Assembly (NCBI GenBank): GCA_028701415.1
Contig: JAQVQU010000036.1
Coordinates: 1 to 14,148 of the forward strand
From: Clostridia bacterium
GTDB taxonomy: Bacteria; Bacillota; Clostridia; Christensenellales; DTU072
Length of the DNA stretch: 14,148 nt
Direction of reading: 5' to 3'
Every line of letters begins with the position of its first letter. The first letter of the stretch is position 1. A model generated the notes under the pieces. That model saw only the letters and a program-made list of their open reading frames with translations. It searched no databases and was not told the DNA's origin. Positions 8,208 through 14,087 of this stretch are shown piece after piece. A program made the position numbers and the translations under genes.

Positions 8208-8344
8208 TTTTATCCATCCTTCTTTGATTAAATTGAAGAAAAAATTGCTATATCGGGAAACTCCAGTCTATATTAACTTTTTCGAGTTTAATTGGTCTTT
8301 TTTTAAAAGAAAAAATTACAATTAAGAGTATTAATAATTGCTAT

Positions 8345-8371
8345 ATTATATTATTTAAAAATAGCACGCAA
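8345..8371 (-). promoter_or_regulatory. Candidate promoter for the citrate-synthase-like gene
   Basis: Minus-strand TTGCGT (8366-8371) and TATAAT (8345-8350) are separated by only 15 nt; using the overlapping TAATAT gives 17 nt. The position, about 140 nt before the start codon, is plausible, but the region is so AT-rich that a chance match is likely. Confidence 0.3.
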
Positions 8372-8541
8372 ACGATATTTATATATTTCTTAAAAAATTT
8401 TTAGTAAAAATTCATTTTATGCATAATTATTATATATTATGCTAATTTTATACATTTTTTGCATAAAAGATACGAATTGTTTTGATAAAGTCTCCAATAA
8501 ATACACCGGGGAAGTTCTATTCTTCTGATAGTTATTTATAT

Positions 8542-8562
8542 ATATTAGTATTTGACTAATAT
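8542..8562 (-). promoter_or_regulatory. Hairpin or operator dyad
   Basis: ATATTAGT and ACTAATAT form a perfect 8 bp inverted repeat around a 5 nt loop. On the minus strand it lies just after an AAGGAG sequence (about 8567-8573). It could be an RNA hairpin or a protein-binding dyad; there is no T-run after it to make a terminator. Confidence 0.4.
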
Positions 8563-8570
8563 CTATTCTC

Positions 8571-8653
8571 CTTACCCCAAAAAATTTTAAATTATTCATA
8601 TGTCTACACTATTGTATAGAAACACCACAAAAACAATTACTAAATGGGGTAAG
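8571..8653 (-). ncRNA. Possible structured RNA element: long-range inverted repeat enclosing a hairpin
   Basis: On the minus strand CTTACCCCA (8645-8653) pairs perfectly with TGGGGTAAG (8571-8579) across 65 nt. Inside that span TCTATAC and GTGTAGA (8602-8619) can form a 7 bp stem with one G-U pair, which favours RNA from the minus strand over DNA symmetry. The 3' arm overlaps an AAGGAG sequence, so pairing would hide a Shine-Dalgarno-like site, although no clear start codon follows it. The class and function are unknown. Confidence 0.25.
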
Positions 8654-8724
8654 AAAGAAAAGTTTCTTGTAAATTGGCCAAACGGTGCCATATTTTCTCA
8701 GAACATTTCTTTTAAAAAGACGGG

Positions 8725-9795
8725 TTATTCCTCTTCAGAACCAGCTAACTTAGCACTTTGATCGGCCAAAGACAATGCTTCAAGCATTTCGAATATATTT
8801 CCATCTAGAAAATCTGTTAGGCTATACATAGTTTTTCCTATTCGATGATCGGTAACTCTTCCTTGAGGATAGTTGTATGTTCTAATTCTCTCTGACCTTT
8901 CCCCCGTTCCAACTTGAAGTCTTCTGTTTTCCGAATATTCTTTGTCTTGTTTAGTTTTAGCCTGATCATAAAGTCTAGCCAGCATCACCTTCCAGGCCTT
9001 TTCTTTGTTCTTAATTTGCGATCTTTCGTCCTGGCACTCGACCACCAAGCCGGTTGGAAGGTGAGTGATTCTAATCGCGCTATCAGTTTTGTTTACATGC
9101 TGGCCTCCCGCTCCGCTAGCTCTATATGTATCAATCTTAAAGTCTTTATCATTAATCTCTACATCCGTTTCTTCAGGTTCGGGCAAAACTGCCACAGTTA
9201 TAGTAGAAGTGTGGACCCTCCCTTGGCTCTCAGTCTCAGGAACTCGTTGGACTCTGTGCACTCCACTCTCATACTTAATCTTTGAATATGCTCCCTTTCC
9301 CTTAATTAGAAAGGATACCTCTTTTACTCCTCCTAATTCAGTCATGTTGAGGTTTATATCCTCATATGCCCAACCTAACCTTTCGGCAAATCTCTTATAC
9401 ATTCGCATTAGTTCAGTCCCGAATAAGCCAGCTTCTTCTCCTCCTGCTCCTGCACGAATTTCAATAATAACGTTCTTTTCGTCCATGGGATCAACCGGAA
9501 TCAAAAGCCTTTTGAGCTCCATCTCTATGGCATCCCTTTTATCCCTTACTTCAAAAAATTCTGTCTCTGCTAAAGAGGCCATTTCCTTGTCTGCCTCTTT
9601 CATCATATCTTTGCATGAATCCATCTCTTCTGAAAATTTCAAGTATTCATTATATGCCTCAACTATTGGAGTAAGCTGACTATGTTCCTTAACTAATTTT
9701 CTCCATTCATCCTGTCTAGAGACAACATCAGGCAGTCCAATCAAATCATTTAACTCCTGATATCTCTCTTTCATTTTATTTAATCTTTCAAACAT
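8725..9795 (-). CDS. prfA: Peptide chain release factor 1
   Basis: RF1 reads UAA and UAG stop codons and triggers peptide release on the ribosome. The stop-codon motif PxT is present as PET at residues 186-188 in the context RVQRVPETESQGRVHTST, which separates it from RF2 (SPF). The catalytic GGQ is at 230-232 within SGAGGQHVNKTDSAIRITH. At 356 residues the gene is full length with no frameshift. GAAGG precedes the ATG by 6 nt. The gene upstream encodes a DUF1385-PrmC fusion, whose methyltransferase half should N5-methylate Gln232 of this protein, so enzyme and substrate are neighbours, separated by 111 nt without an obvious terminator. Confidence 0.97.
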   Translation of the reverse strand: MFERLNKMKERYQELNDLIGLPDVVSRQDEWRKLVKEHSQLTPIVEAYNEYLKFSEEMDSCKDMMKEADKEMASLAETEFFEVRDKRDAIEMELKRLLIPVDPMDEKNVIIEIRAGAGGEEAGLFGTELMRMYKRFAERLGWAYEDINLNMTELGGVKEVSFLIKGKGAYSKIKYESGVHRVQRVPETESQGRVHTSTITVAVLPEPEETDVEINDKDFKIDTYRASGAGGQHVNKTDSAIRITHLPTGLVVECQDERSQIKNKEKAWKVMLARLYDQAKTKQDKEYSENRRLQVGTGERSERIRTYNYPQGRVTDHRIGKTMYSLTDFLDGNIFEMLEALSLADQSAKLAGSEEE

Positions 9796-9906
9796 TTTTT
9801 ACCTTCTCAATTTCTTTCTATGTTAATTTATTATTCAAATTTTTACCTAAAAACATTATCACATTTATTTCTCAGTGATTCTCCTTTGGCTCATGCCCAT
9901 ATTTAG

Positions 9907-11739
9907 CTATCGTTTTTGGGTATTAGTATTTCTTACAATCAAAACTCTTGGGATTTTCGGATTATTGTAATCCTCAATAATTTGTTTTTCACCAGGAAAC
10001 ATCTCAACTAAATCTTCCATCTGGCCAATCCCAGCCTCTAGTATAATCGTCCCTTCTTCATTAAGGTATTTAGAATAGTCCTCTGCTATTTGCTTGTATT
10101 TATCCAATCCTTCCTTTCCGCCATCTAGTGCTAGCAATGGCTCGTAACTCTTCACTTCCTCGTCCAGGTCTTTGATCTCTTCGGATGGAACATATGGAGG
10201 GTTAACTACAATTATATCGAATTTCTCCTTCAATTCCGAAAAAAGATCTGATTTTACTAAATTGGCCTCCACTCCATGAAGATTAACATTTTCCTTAGCT
10301 AGACTAAGGGCTTCCTCGCTAATATCACTAAGGGTCAATTTTACCCCCGATAATTTTTTTATAGTGATTCCAACAGCTCCTGAGCCTGTGCATAAATCCA
10401 AGACACTAACATTGTCTCCCTTTTTCTTAATCTCTTGCAAAGCCGCCTCAACTAGAATTTCGGTGTCAAATCTTGGAATTAAGCCTCTTTTATCAACGAT
10501 AAAATCGAACCCATAAAAATTAGTTTTACCAATTGCATATTGCAAGGGCATCCCTGATTGTCTTTTCCTAGCTATTTCTTCGGCTAATTCTTGCTTTTCT
10601 GAAGGAACTTTCATGTTAATTGATAATTCGGAATGCTTATCTAACCCCAAAACATTTAATAAAATTATCTCAGCCTCTCTTTCTTTATCTTCATAGGAAC
10701 CTTTTTTATTATTCGAAATAATCTCTGCAAGTTTCTTTTTGGATTTGACTATACTAGTAAAAATATTAAAAGTAGTTGTTTCTTTAGAAGGATCAGCTTC
10801 TAAACTTAATACGGAATTGAAGGCTGCGATCGCAACTTCAATCATTCTATCATCTGGTTCTTTTACCGTTAGCTTTTGAAGAAGCATTCCTGGTGCTTTA
10901 AAAATCTTTGTGAATAAATTATCAAATTTTGCAAATATTTTTAAGAATTCATAACATATTCCAGCAATAAAAGGCAAACAAGCAAGTCTTATTAAAAAAT
11001 TATAGAAAGCATTTTCAAACCAGGGAAGTACGGATAAAACCATTATAGAAAAAACCATAATAAATACAATAAAAGTACTTCCACACCTATCATGAGCTGT
11101 TTTCATTGTCCGAACATTTTCAACAGTAAGTTCTAACCCATGTTCATAAGCACTGATTGTCTTATGCTCCGCTCCGTGGTATCTAAAAAGCCTTTTGATA
11201 TCTTTCATTAAACTTATTAACAGAATATATGTCACAAACACAAGTATCTTAATCCCACCCGAAGTAATATTGGGGAAAAATGATTGCAAAAACGGAGAAT
11301 ATGAAGATAAATCTATCCCTGAAAAAACCCATTTTGTCGCGTATGTAGGAAGAAAAATGAATAAACCCACAGCAAAAAGAACACCTAACAAAAGTCCAAT
11401 CCCCATAGCAATGTGCATCACATCTGTTTTGAGCTTCTTAGCAGCCCACTTTTCAAATCTAGAGGGCTCTCCAGAATCAATATCATCCCCATATACCTCG
11501 GTAGATCTCATCAGTGTCTTCATTCCAGAAGTCATACTAACCACAAAATTAAGTATTCCTCTTAAAATTGGGACTTTGAATGCCCAAGATCTTTCTTTAA
11601 AAGGGACGAATCTCTGGCTTTCAACTTGAATGTTGCCATAAGGATCTCTAACTGCAGTAGCCATGACACTTTTTCCTCGCATCATAACTCCTTCGAGTAC
11701 AGCTTGTCCTCCTATGTCGCAACAATTCTTTTTTGACAT
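9907..11739 (-). CDS. prmC: DUF1385 membrane protein fused to PrmC release-factor glutamine methyltransferase
   Basis: One uninterrupted 610-codon frame holds two proteins that are usually separate. Residues 1-318 are DUF1385: GGQAVLEGVMMRG near 10-22, RYHGAEHK at 186-193, and four likely membrane segments near 112-132, 171-188, 223-241 and 244-265. Residues 325-605 are PrmC: an N-terminal helical domain, PLQYAIG near 398, the SAM-binding motif DLCTGSGAVGI at 448-458, and the catalytic NPPY at 513-516. PrmC methylates the GGQ glutamine of RF1/RF2. The start is firm, with AGGAGG 6 nt before ATG. In related bacteria rpmE, DUF1385, prmC and prfA are often adjacent, so the fusion probably arose by loss of the stop between neighbours. 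The role of DUF1385 is unknown; the fusion would place PrmC at the membrane. Confidence 0.93.
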   Translation of the reverse strand: MSKKNCCDIGGQAVLEGVMMRGKSVMATAVRDPYGNIQVESQRFVPFKERSWAFKVPILRGILNFVVSMTSGMKTLMRSTEVYGDDIDSGEPSRFEKWAAKKLKTDVMHIAMGIGLLLGVLFAVGLFIFLPTYATKWVFSGIDLSSYSPFLQSFFPNITSGGIKILVFVTYILLISLMKDIKRLFRYHGAEHKTISAYEHGLELTVENVRTMKTAHDRCGSTFIVFIMVFSIMVLSVLPWFENAFYNFLIRLACLPFIAGICYEFLKIFAKFDNLFTKIFKAPGMLLQKLTVKEPDDRMIEVAIAAFNSVLSLEADPSKETTTFNIFTSIVKSKKKLAEIISNNKKGSYEDKEREAEIILLNVLGLDKHSELSINMKVPSEKQELAEEIARKRQSGMPLQYAIGKTNFYGFDFIVDKRGLIPRFDTEILVEAALQEIKKKGDNVSVLDLCTGSGAVGITIKKLSGVKLTLSDISEEALSLAKENVNLHGVEANLVKSDLFSELKEKFDIIVVNPPYVPSEEIKDLDEEVKSYEPLLALDGGKEGLDKYKQIAEDYSKYLNEEGTIILEAGIGQMEDLVEMFPGEKQIIEDYNNPKIPRVLIVRNTNTQKR

Positions 11740-11815
11740 CTTATCCTCCTAGCAATATTCATTTTTTCTATCCAAAATTTATCACAATAAATCTCAAATG
11801 TGTATTCTGTATTGT

Positions 11816-11845
11816 AAAGAAAAGAGGTGCAGTAAAAACTGCACC
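11816..11845 (-). terminator. Intrinsic terminator after rpmE
   Basis: On the minus strand GGTGCAGT, a TTTT loop and ACTGCACC form an 8 bp GC-containing stem, followed by CTCTTTTCTTT. It starts about 20 nt after the rpmE stop. It is the clearest terminator in the window and separates rpmE from the DUF1385-PrmC gene, at least partly. Confidence 0.88.
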
Positions 11846-11864
11846 CCTCCATTATTTTCTTTAT

Positions 11865-12071
11865 CTAGTTGATGCCGTAACGTTTACGGAACTTATCAAC
11901 TCTGCCACCGGAATCTACTATCTTTTGTTTTCCGGTATAGAAGGGATGGCACTGGTTGCAAATATCAACCTTTAACACGTCAACCTTTCTAGTGGTGCCT
12001 GCGCGGAACTGAGCGCCACATGCGCACACAACGTCCACGACCTTATAATTTGGATGTATGTTTTCTTTCAT
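11865..12071 (-). CDS. rpmE: 50S ribosomal protein L31, zinc-binding type
   Basis: L31 bridges the large and small ribosomal subunits. The sequence MKENIHPNYKVVDVVCACG and the CNQCHPFYTGKQK segment identify it. Four cysteines in CxC (residues 16 and 18) and CxxC (37 and 40) mark the zinc-binding C+ form rather than the zinc-free paralogue made under zinc starvation. The length of 68 is normal. AGAGG lies about 6 nt before the ATG. The gene has its own strong promoter and a good terminator, so it is probably expressed mostly alone, ahead of the DUF1385-PrmC and prfA genes. Confidence 0.96.
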   Translation of the reverse strand: MKENIHPNYKVVDVVCACGAQFRAGTTRKVDVLKVDICNQCHPFYTGKQKIVDSGGRVDKFRKRYGIN

Positions 12072-12110
12072 TTCTTACCTCTTAGTAATTTCTCATTTAA
12101 TACCTCTCAC

Positions 12111-12140
12111 ATTATATTGATGGTTGTTAAGTATTGTCAA
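12111..12140 (-). promoter_or_regulatory. Strong sigma-A promoter of rpmE
   Basis: Minus-strand consensus TTGACA (12135-12140), an 18 nt spacer and consensus TATAAT (12111-12116). The predicted transcript starts about 30 nt before the rpmE ATG. It is one of three strong promoter matches in the window. Confidence 0.85.
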
Positions 12141-12144
12141 CCAT
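12120..12144. promoter_or_regulatory. Dyad overlapping the rpmE -35 box
   Basis: ATGGTTG (12120-12126) and CAACCAT (12138-12144) are a perfect 7 bp inverted repeat with an 11 nt centre. The dyad covers the -35 and part of the spacer, the usual place for a repressor operator. The sequence does not match the Zur box I know, and the binding protein is unidentified. Confidence 0.35.
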
Positions 12145-12151
12145 TTTTTTA

Positions 12152-12207
12152 CACCTTGAGCTACGCATATTGTATGCGCACGTATGCCTGCACACAATAT
12201 AGAGGTG
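12152..12207 (+). other. Imperfect stem-loop next to the rpmE promoter
   Basis: CACCT (12152-12156) pairs with AGGTG (12203-12207), and ATATTGT (12167-12173) pairs with ACAATAT (12194-12200), with bulges on the left arm. A competing local hairpin, CGCATA-TTG-TATGCG, occupies 12164-12178. Read on the plus strand, the outer stem would hide the ribosome site of the small ORF that begins at 12211. There is no T-run, so it is not a terminator. Confidence 0.35.
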
Positions 12208-12210
12208 AAA

Positions 12211-12294
12211 ATGCTGGTTTTCGTTAATTTTCTGCATATTTTCGACTTTTTCGCTCTAAAAACTTATGCAATGGAGAAAAACAAATTTTTTTAA
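12211..12294 (+). CDS. Possible 27-residue hydrophobic peptide
   Basis: An ATG preceded by GAGGTGAAA opens a 27-codon frame ending in TAA. The peptide begins MLVFVNFLHIFDFFALKTYA and ends in the charged MEKNKFF, so it is mostly hydrophobic with a basic end, which is the general look of small membrane-active peptides such as type I toxins. I see no clear plus-strand promoter at a suitable distance, and the frame lies in AT-rich non-coding DNA, so it may be accidental. It matches no family I know. It stands between the rpmE promoter and the 3'-end repeat array. Confidence 0.2.
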   Translation: MLVFVNFLHIFDFFALKTYAMEKNKFF

Positions 12295-12332
12295 TAAACA
12301 GCAATTTTAAAATCTCGCATTTTTCCAGATTT

Positions 12333-12697
12333 TTTATTAGAACCCCAAAATAAATATTGAGGTAGGCTAAAAGACTATCCTTTTTTTTTACAGCGTATAA
12401 CATGTGTTTGTCTGAATAAAAAAACTCTCTTTGAAAAAACTAAGCTTTTATTACAGCCCCCAAATAAATATTGAGGTAGTCTCAAAGACTATCCTTTTTT
12501 ACAGCGTATAACATGTGTTTGTCTTAATATTAAAAACTCTATTTGAAAAAACTAAGCTTTTATTACAGCCCCCAAAATAAATATTGAGTTAGTCAGAAAG
12601 ACTATCCCTTTTTTTCAGCGTATAACATGTGTTTGTCTGAATAAAAAAACTCTCTTTGAAAAACTAAGCTTTTATTACAGCCCCCGAATAAATATTC
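12333..12697. repeat. Tandem array of 111-114 bp units derived from the 3' end of the adjacent gene
   Basis: Aligned on TAAATATT, units begin at 12351, 12465 and 12578, and the same block occurs inside the dehydrogenase-like gene at 12689. The periods are 114, 113 and 111 bp. An 18 bp fragment before 12351 (TTATTAGAACCCC) looks like the end of a further, decayed unit. Every unit shares GACTATCC plus a T-run, CAGCGTATAACATGTGTTTG, CTAAGCTTTTATTACAGCC and TAAATATTGAG. CTAAGCTTTTATTACAGCC, read on the minus strand, is the last codons (GAVIKA-stop) of that gene, so each unit is a duplicated gene tail plus its 3' flank. A short stem (TAGTCT-CAA-AGACTA in unit 2) followed by T residues recurs on the plus strand. 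The units are not open frames. Confidence 0.92.
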
Positions 12698-13650
12698 GGT
12701 TGATTTGTCATCTCCATAAAAAGTGCTTGAGCATCTTCTAAAGGAACTACTTTATCAATAAATCCATCAAAGCTAATCTGTTTAATTGCAAGTAAATTAA
12801 CTGCCGAACTAAATTCAGTAAATCCACAAGAAACACCTTTTAAAGATAGATTCTTTTTTGTGAACTCGCTAACATTTACTTCTAGACGGGGAATATATGC
12901 TGAGTTTAAGCTTACCACCCTGCACTCTCCTCCTCTAGCTGTAACCGCGCTCAAAAAGCCTGGAGTAGCCCAAGGTAGCGCATGCATTACAGAAAATTCA
13001 GTCATTCTTCCACCCGTTATTTCAAAGACCCTCTTAGAAACATCTTCCTTAGTTTCGTCCAAACAGTAATAAATGCCTGCATCATCAGCCAGTTTAAGAT
13101 ATCTATTATCAGAAGAAATAAAGATTGGAATTGCCTGGTAATATAAAGCAAGTTGAGCGATAGTCAAGTTTAGTAGAGAACCCCCGATAATTGCCACATA
13201 AGTACCCTTTTCGAACCTAATACCGGATAAGGCATTAACTGCTACAGCAACCATGTTTGCAAAAACAGCTTCCTCAGCTTTAACCTCTTCAGGAAAAGGT
13301 ATTATATTATCTATGGGCATTTCCAAAAAGTTAGCTAGGAATCCATCGAGGTTGACCCCGTAAGTTTTGGGTTCAGTATATGCATTAGTGTTAGTTGTGA
13401 TTAGATAAGGATTGAGTATAACCTTTGTTCCCCTCTTCAATTCGTATTCTGGTCTGTCTTCGCTTACAATAGCTGTGGCCATACTACAAGGGGTAATAGG
13501 ATATTCAATATTCAACTTACCTTGAAAAACCGCAAGGTCTGTCAAAGTAGGACATATTAAATCTACCTTAAGCTTAACTAGAGACGGGTCGCTTGAAGTC
13601 GTCTCAATTATATCAAATTTTTTGGCGCCAGTTGCCTTATACGTCTTCAT
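12664..13650 (-). CDS. Degenerate medium-chain dehydrogenase-like protein
   Basis: The overall fold is that of a zinc-type alcohol dehydrogenase: the TDLAVFQGK block (37-45), YPITPCSM (50-57), YGVNLDGFLANFLEMP (97-112), a Rossmann strand VAIIGGSLLNLTIAQLA (152-168), and a closing DKVVPLEDAQALF. The working residues are changed. The catalytic Cys position of CGxD is Thr35, the His and Glu of GHE are Ser56 and Met57, the four-Cys structural zinc lobe is absent, and GxGxxG reads GGSLLN. It is therefore probably not an ordinary zinc dehydrogenase; it may be inactive, regulatory or use other chemistry. At 328 residues it is near family length and has no frameshift, so it is under some selection. 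AGGAG lies 15 nt before the ATG, unusually far. Its own promoter is at 13688-13716, and its last codons are copied in the downstream repeats. Confidence 0.8.
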   Translation of the reverse strand: MKTYKATGAKKFDIIETTSSDPSLVKLKVDLICPTLTDLAVFQGKLNIEYPITPCSMATAIVSEDRPEYELKRGTKVILNPYLITTNTNAYTEPKTYGVNLDGFLANFLEMPIDNIIPFPEEVKAEEAVFANMVAVAVNALSGIRFEKGTYVAIIGGSLLNLTIAQLALYYQAIPIFISSDNRYLKLADDAGIYYCLDETKEDVSKRVFEITGGRMTEFSVMHALPWATPGFLSAVTARGGECRVVSLNSAYIPRLEVNVSEFTKKNLSLKGVSCGFTEFSSAVNLLAIKQISFDGFIDKVVPLEDAQALFMEMTNQPNIYSGAVIKA

Positions 13651-13687
13651 TAATCTTAAGAAATACTCCTATTTTCGAATTGAATTG

Positions 13688-13716
13688 ATTATATCATTGA
13701 GCTATTACGTTTGCAA
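13688..13716 (-). promoter_or_regulatory. Promoter of the dehydrogenase-like gene
   Basis: Minus-strand TTGCAA (13711-13716), a 17 nt spacer and consensus TATAAT (13688-13693), about 38 nt before the start codon. The spacing is ideal. Confidence 0.75.
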
Positions 13717-13861
13717 GCACAAGCCAATCCTATCTAATTGGGCTCAATTACCTAAGAGAAAATAGCACATCTAATTGAAAACATAAAATATAAAATCAAA
13801 AAAATCTTCCTTAAAAATACTAAAAATCATTCACCCATAGCTCGAATAAATGTAATAGGTT

Positions 13862-13891
13862 GATTCATAATCTTGATATTGAACTGTTCGC
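13862..13891 (+). repeat. 30 bp direct repeat, copy A
   Basis: Matches copy B at 14008-14037 at 26 of 30 positions, including the identical run GATATTGAACTGT. Copy A contains the same TTGAAC hexamer as the spoVG -35 box but has no -10 at the right distance, so it looks like a duplicated promoter fragment without promoter function. Confidence 0.75.
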
Positions 13892-13919
13892 TTATTGGCC
13901 AAACAACCTTTTTTGTGAA

Positions 13920-13982
13920 GTTGCACTTACTTTGAGAAAAAATCCCGAATGTTGCACTTACTGTTGCACTTACTTTGAGAAA
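13920..13982. repeat. GTTGCACTTAC repeats, possible insertion-sequence end
   Basis: GTTGCACTTAC occurs three times (13920, 13951, 13963), and the longer 20 bp form ending in TTTGAGAAA occurs twice (13920-13939 and 13963-13982). Multiple short repeats near a terminus are a feature of IS21-family ends, and I recall similar TGTTGCACTTAC motifs at clostridial elements, but no transposase is present. If it is an IS remnant, only an end remains. Confidence 0.45.
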
Positions 13983-14007
13983 TGACTCTAAACAAAGGTC
14001 TTACTTC

Positions 14008-14037
14008 GATTGATAATTTCGATATTGAACTGTCCGC
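14008..14037 (+). repeat. 30 bp direct repeat, copy B, containing the spoVG -35 box
   Basis: The second copy of the repeat at 13862-13891, with four mismatches. It lies directly upstream of the spoVG -10 and supplies the TTGAAC -35 hexamer. Confidence 0.75.
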
Positions 14038-14053
14038 GCGTGTGTTGTATAAT
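14025..14053 (+). promoter_or_regulatory. Promoter of spoVG
   Basis: TTGAAC (14025-14030), a 17 nt spacer and consensus TATAAT (14048-14053), about 34 nt before the start codon. The spacing and -10 are those of a vegetative sigma-A promoter. I do not see the -10 GAATTGNT pattern of the sigma-H promoter known from Bacillus spoVG. Confidence 0.75.
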
Positions 14054-14087
14054 AAAGTTAACTAAAAATACGAGGTGGGATAATATT

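Larger units (their letters stand above)
8208..8724. other. AT-rich intergenic region between prfA and the citrate-synthase-like gene
   Basis: This gene-free stretch of 517 bp lies in the transcribed orientation of the minus strand. It holds a long inverted repeat (8571-8653), a hairpin inside it (8602-8619 on the minus strand), a second hairpin (8542-8562) and a candidate promoter (8345-8371). Nothing resembling a T-box or a riboswitch I know is visible, and prfA lacks a clear strong terminator here. A 60-codon minus-strand frame (8417-8599) has no proper ribosome site, and I do not call it a gene. Confidence 0.5.
13651..14087. other. Divergent intergenic region between the dehydrogenase-like gene and spoVG
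   Basis: This 437 bp contains one promoter for each flanking gene, an AT-rich middle without open frames (13740-13860), a 30 bp direct repeat (13862 and 14008) and a cluster of GTTGCACTTAC repeats between its copies. No intact transposase or RNA gene is visible. Confidence 0.6.

Noticed and set aside
8417..8599. 60-codon minus-strand open frame in the gap before the citrate-synthase-like gene
   Set aside because: No ribosome site at the ATG, very AT-rich codons, no recognised domain, and it overlaps the inverted-repeat structure; short open frames of this kind are expected in such DNA.
8645..8724. Intrinsic terminator directly after prfA
   Set aside because: Only weak 4-5 bp stems (TGGC/GCCA; AAGAA/TTCTT) are present, and no proper T-run follows them.
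9065..9679. 204-codon plus-strand frame opposite prfA
   Set aside because: It is antisense to a full-length RF1 gene with all catalytic motifs, has low-complexity Ser-rich composition and no ribosome site.
12333..12697. CRISPR array
   Set aside because: The repeat period is about 112 bp and nearly the whole unit is conserved, so there are no unique spacers and no short repeat; no cas gene is near.
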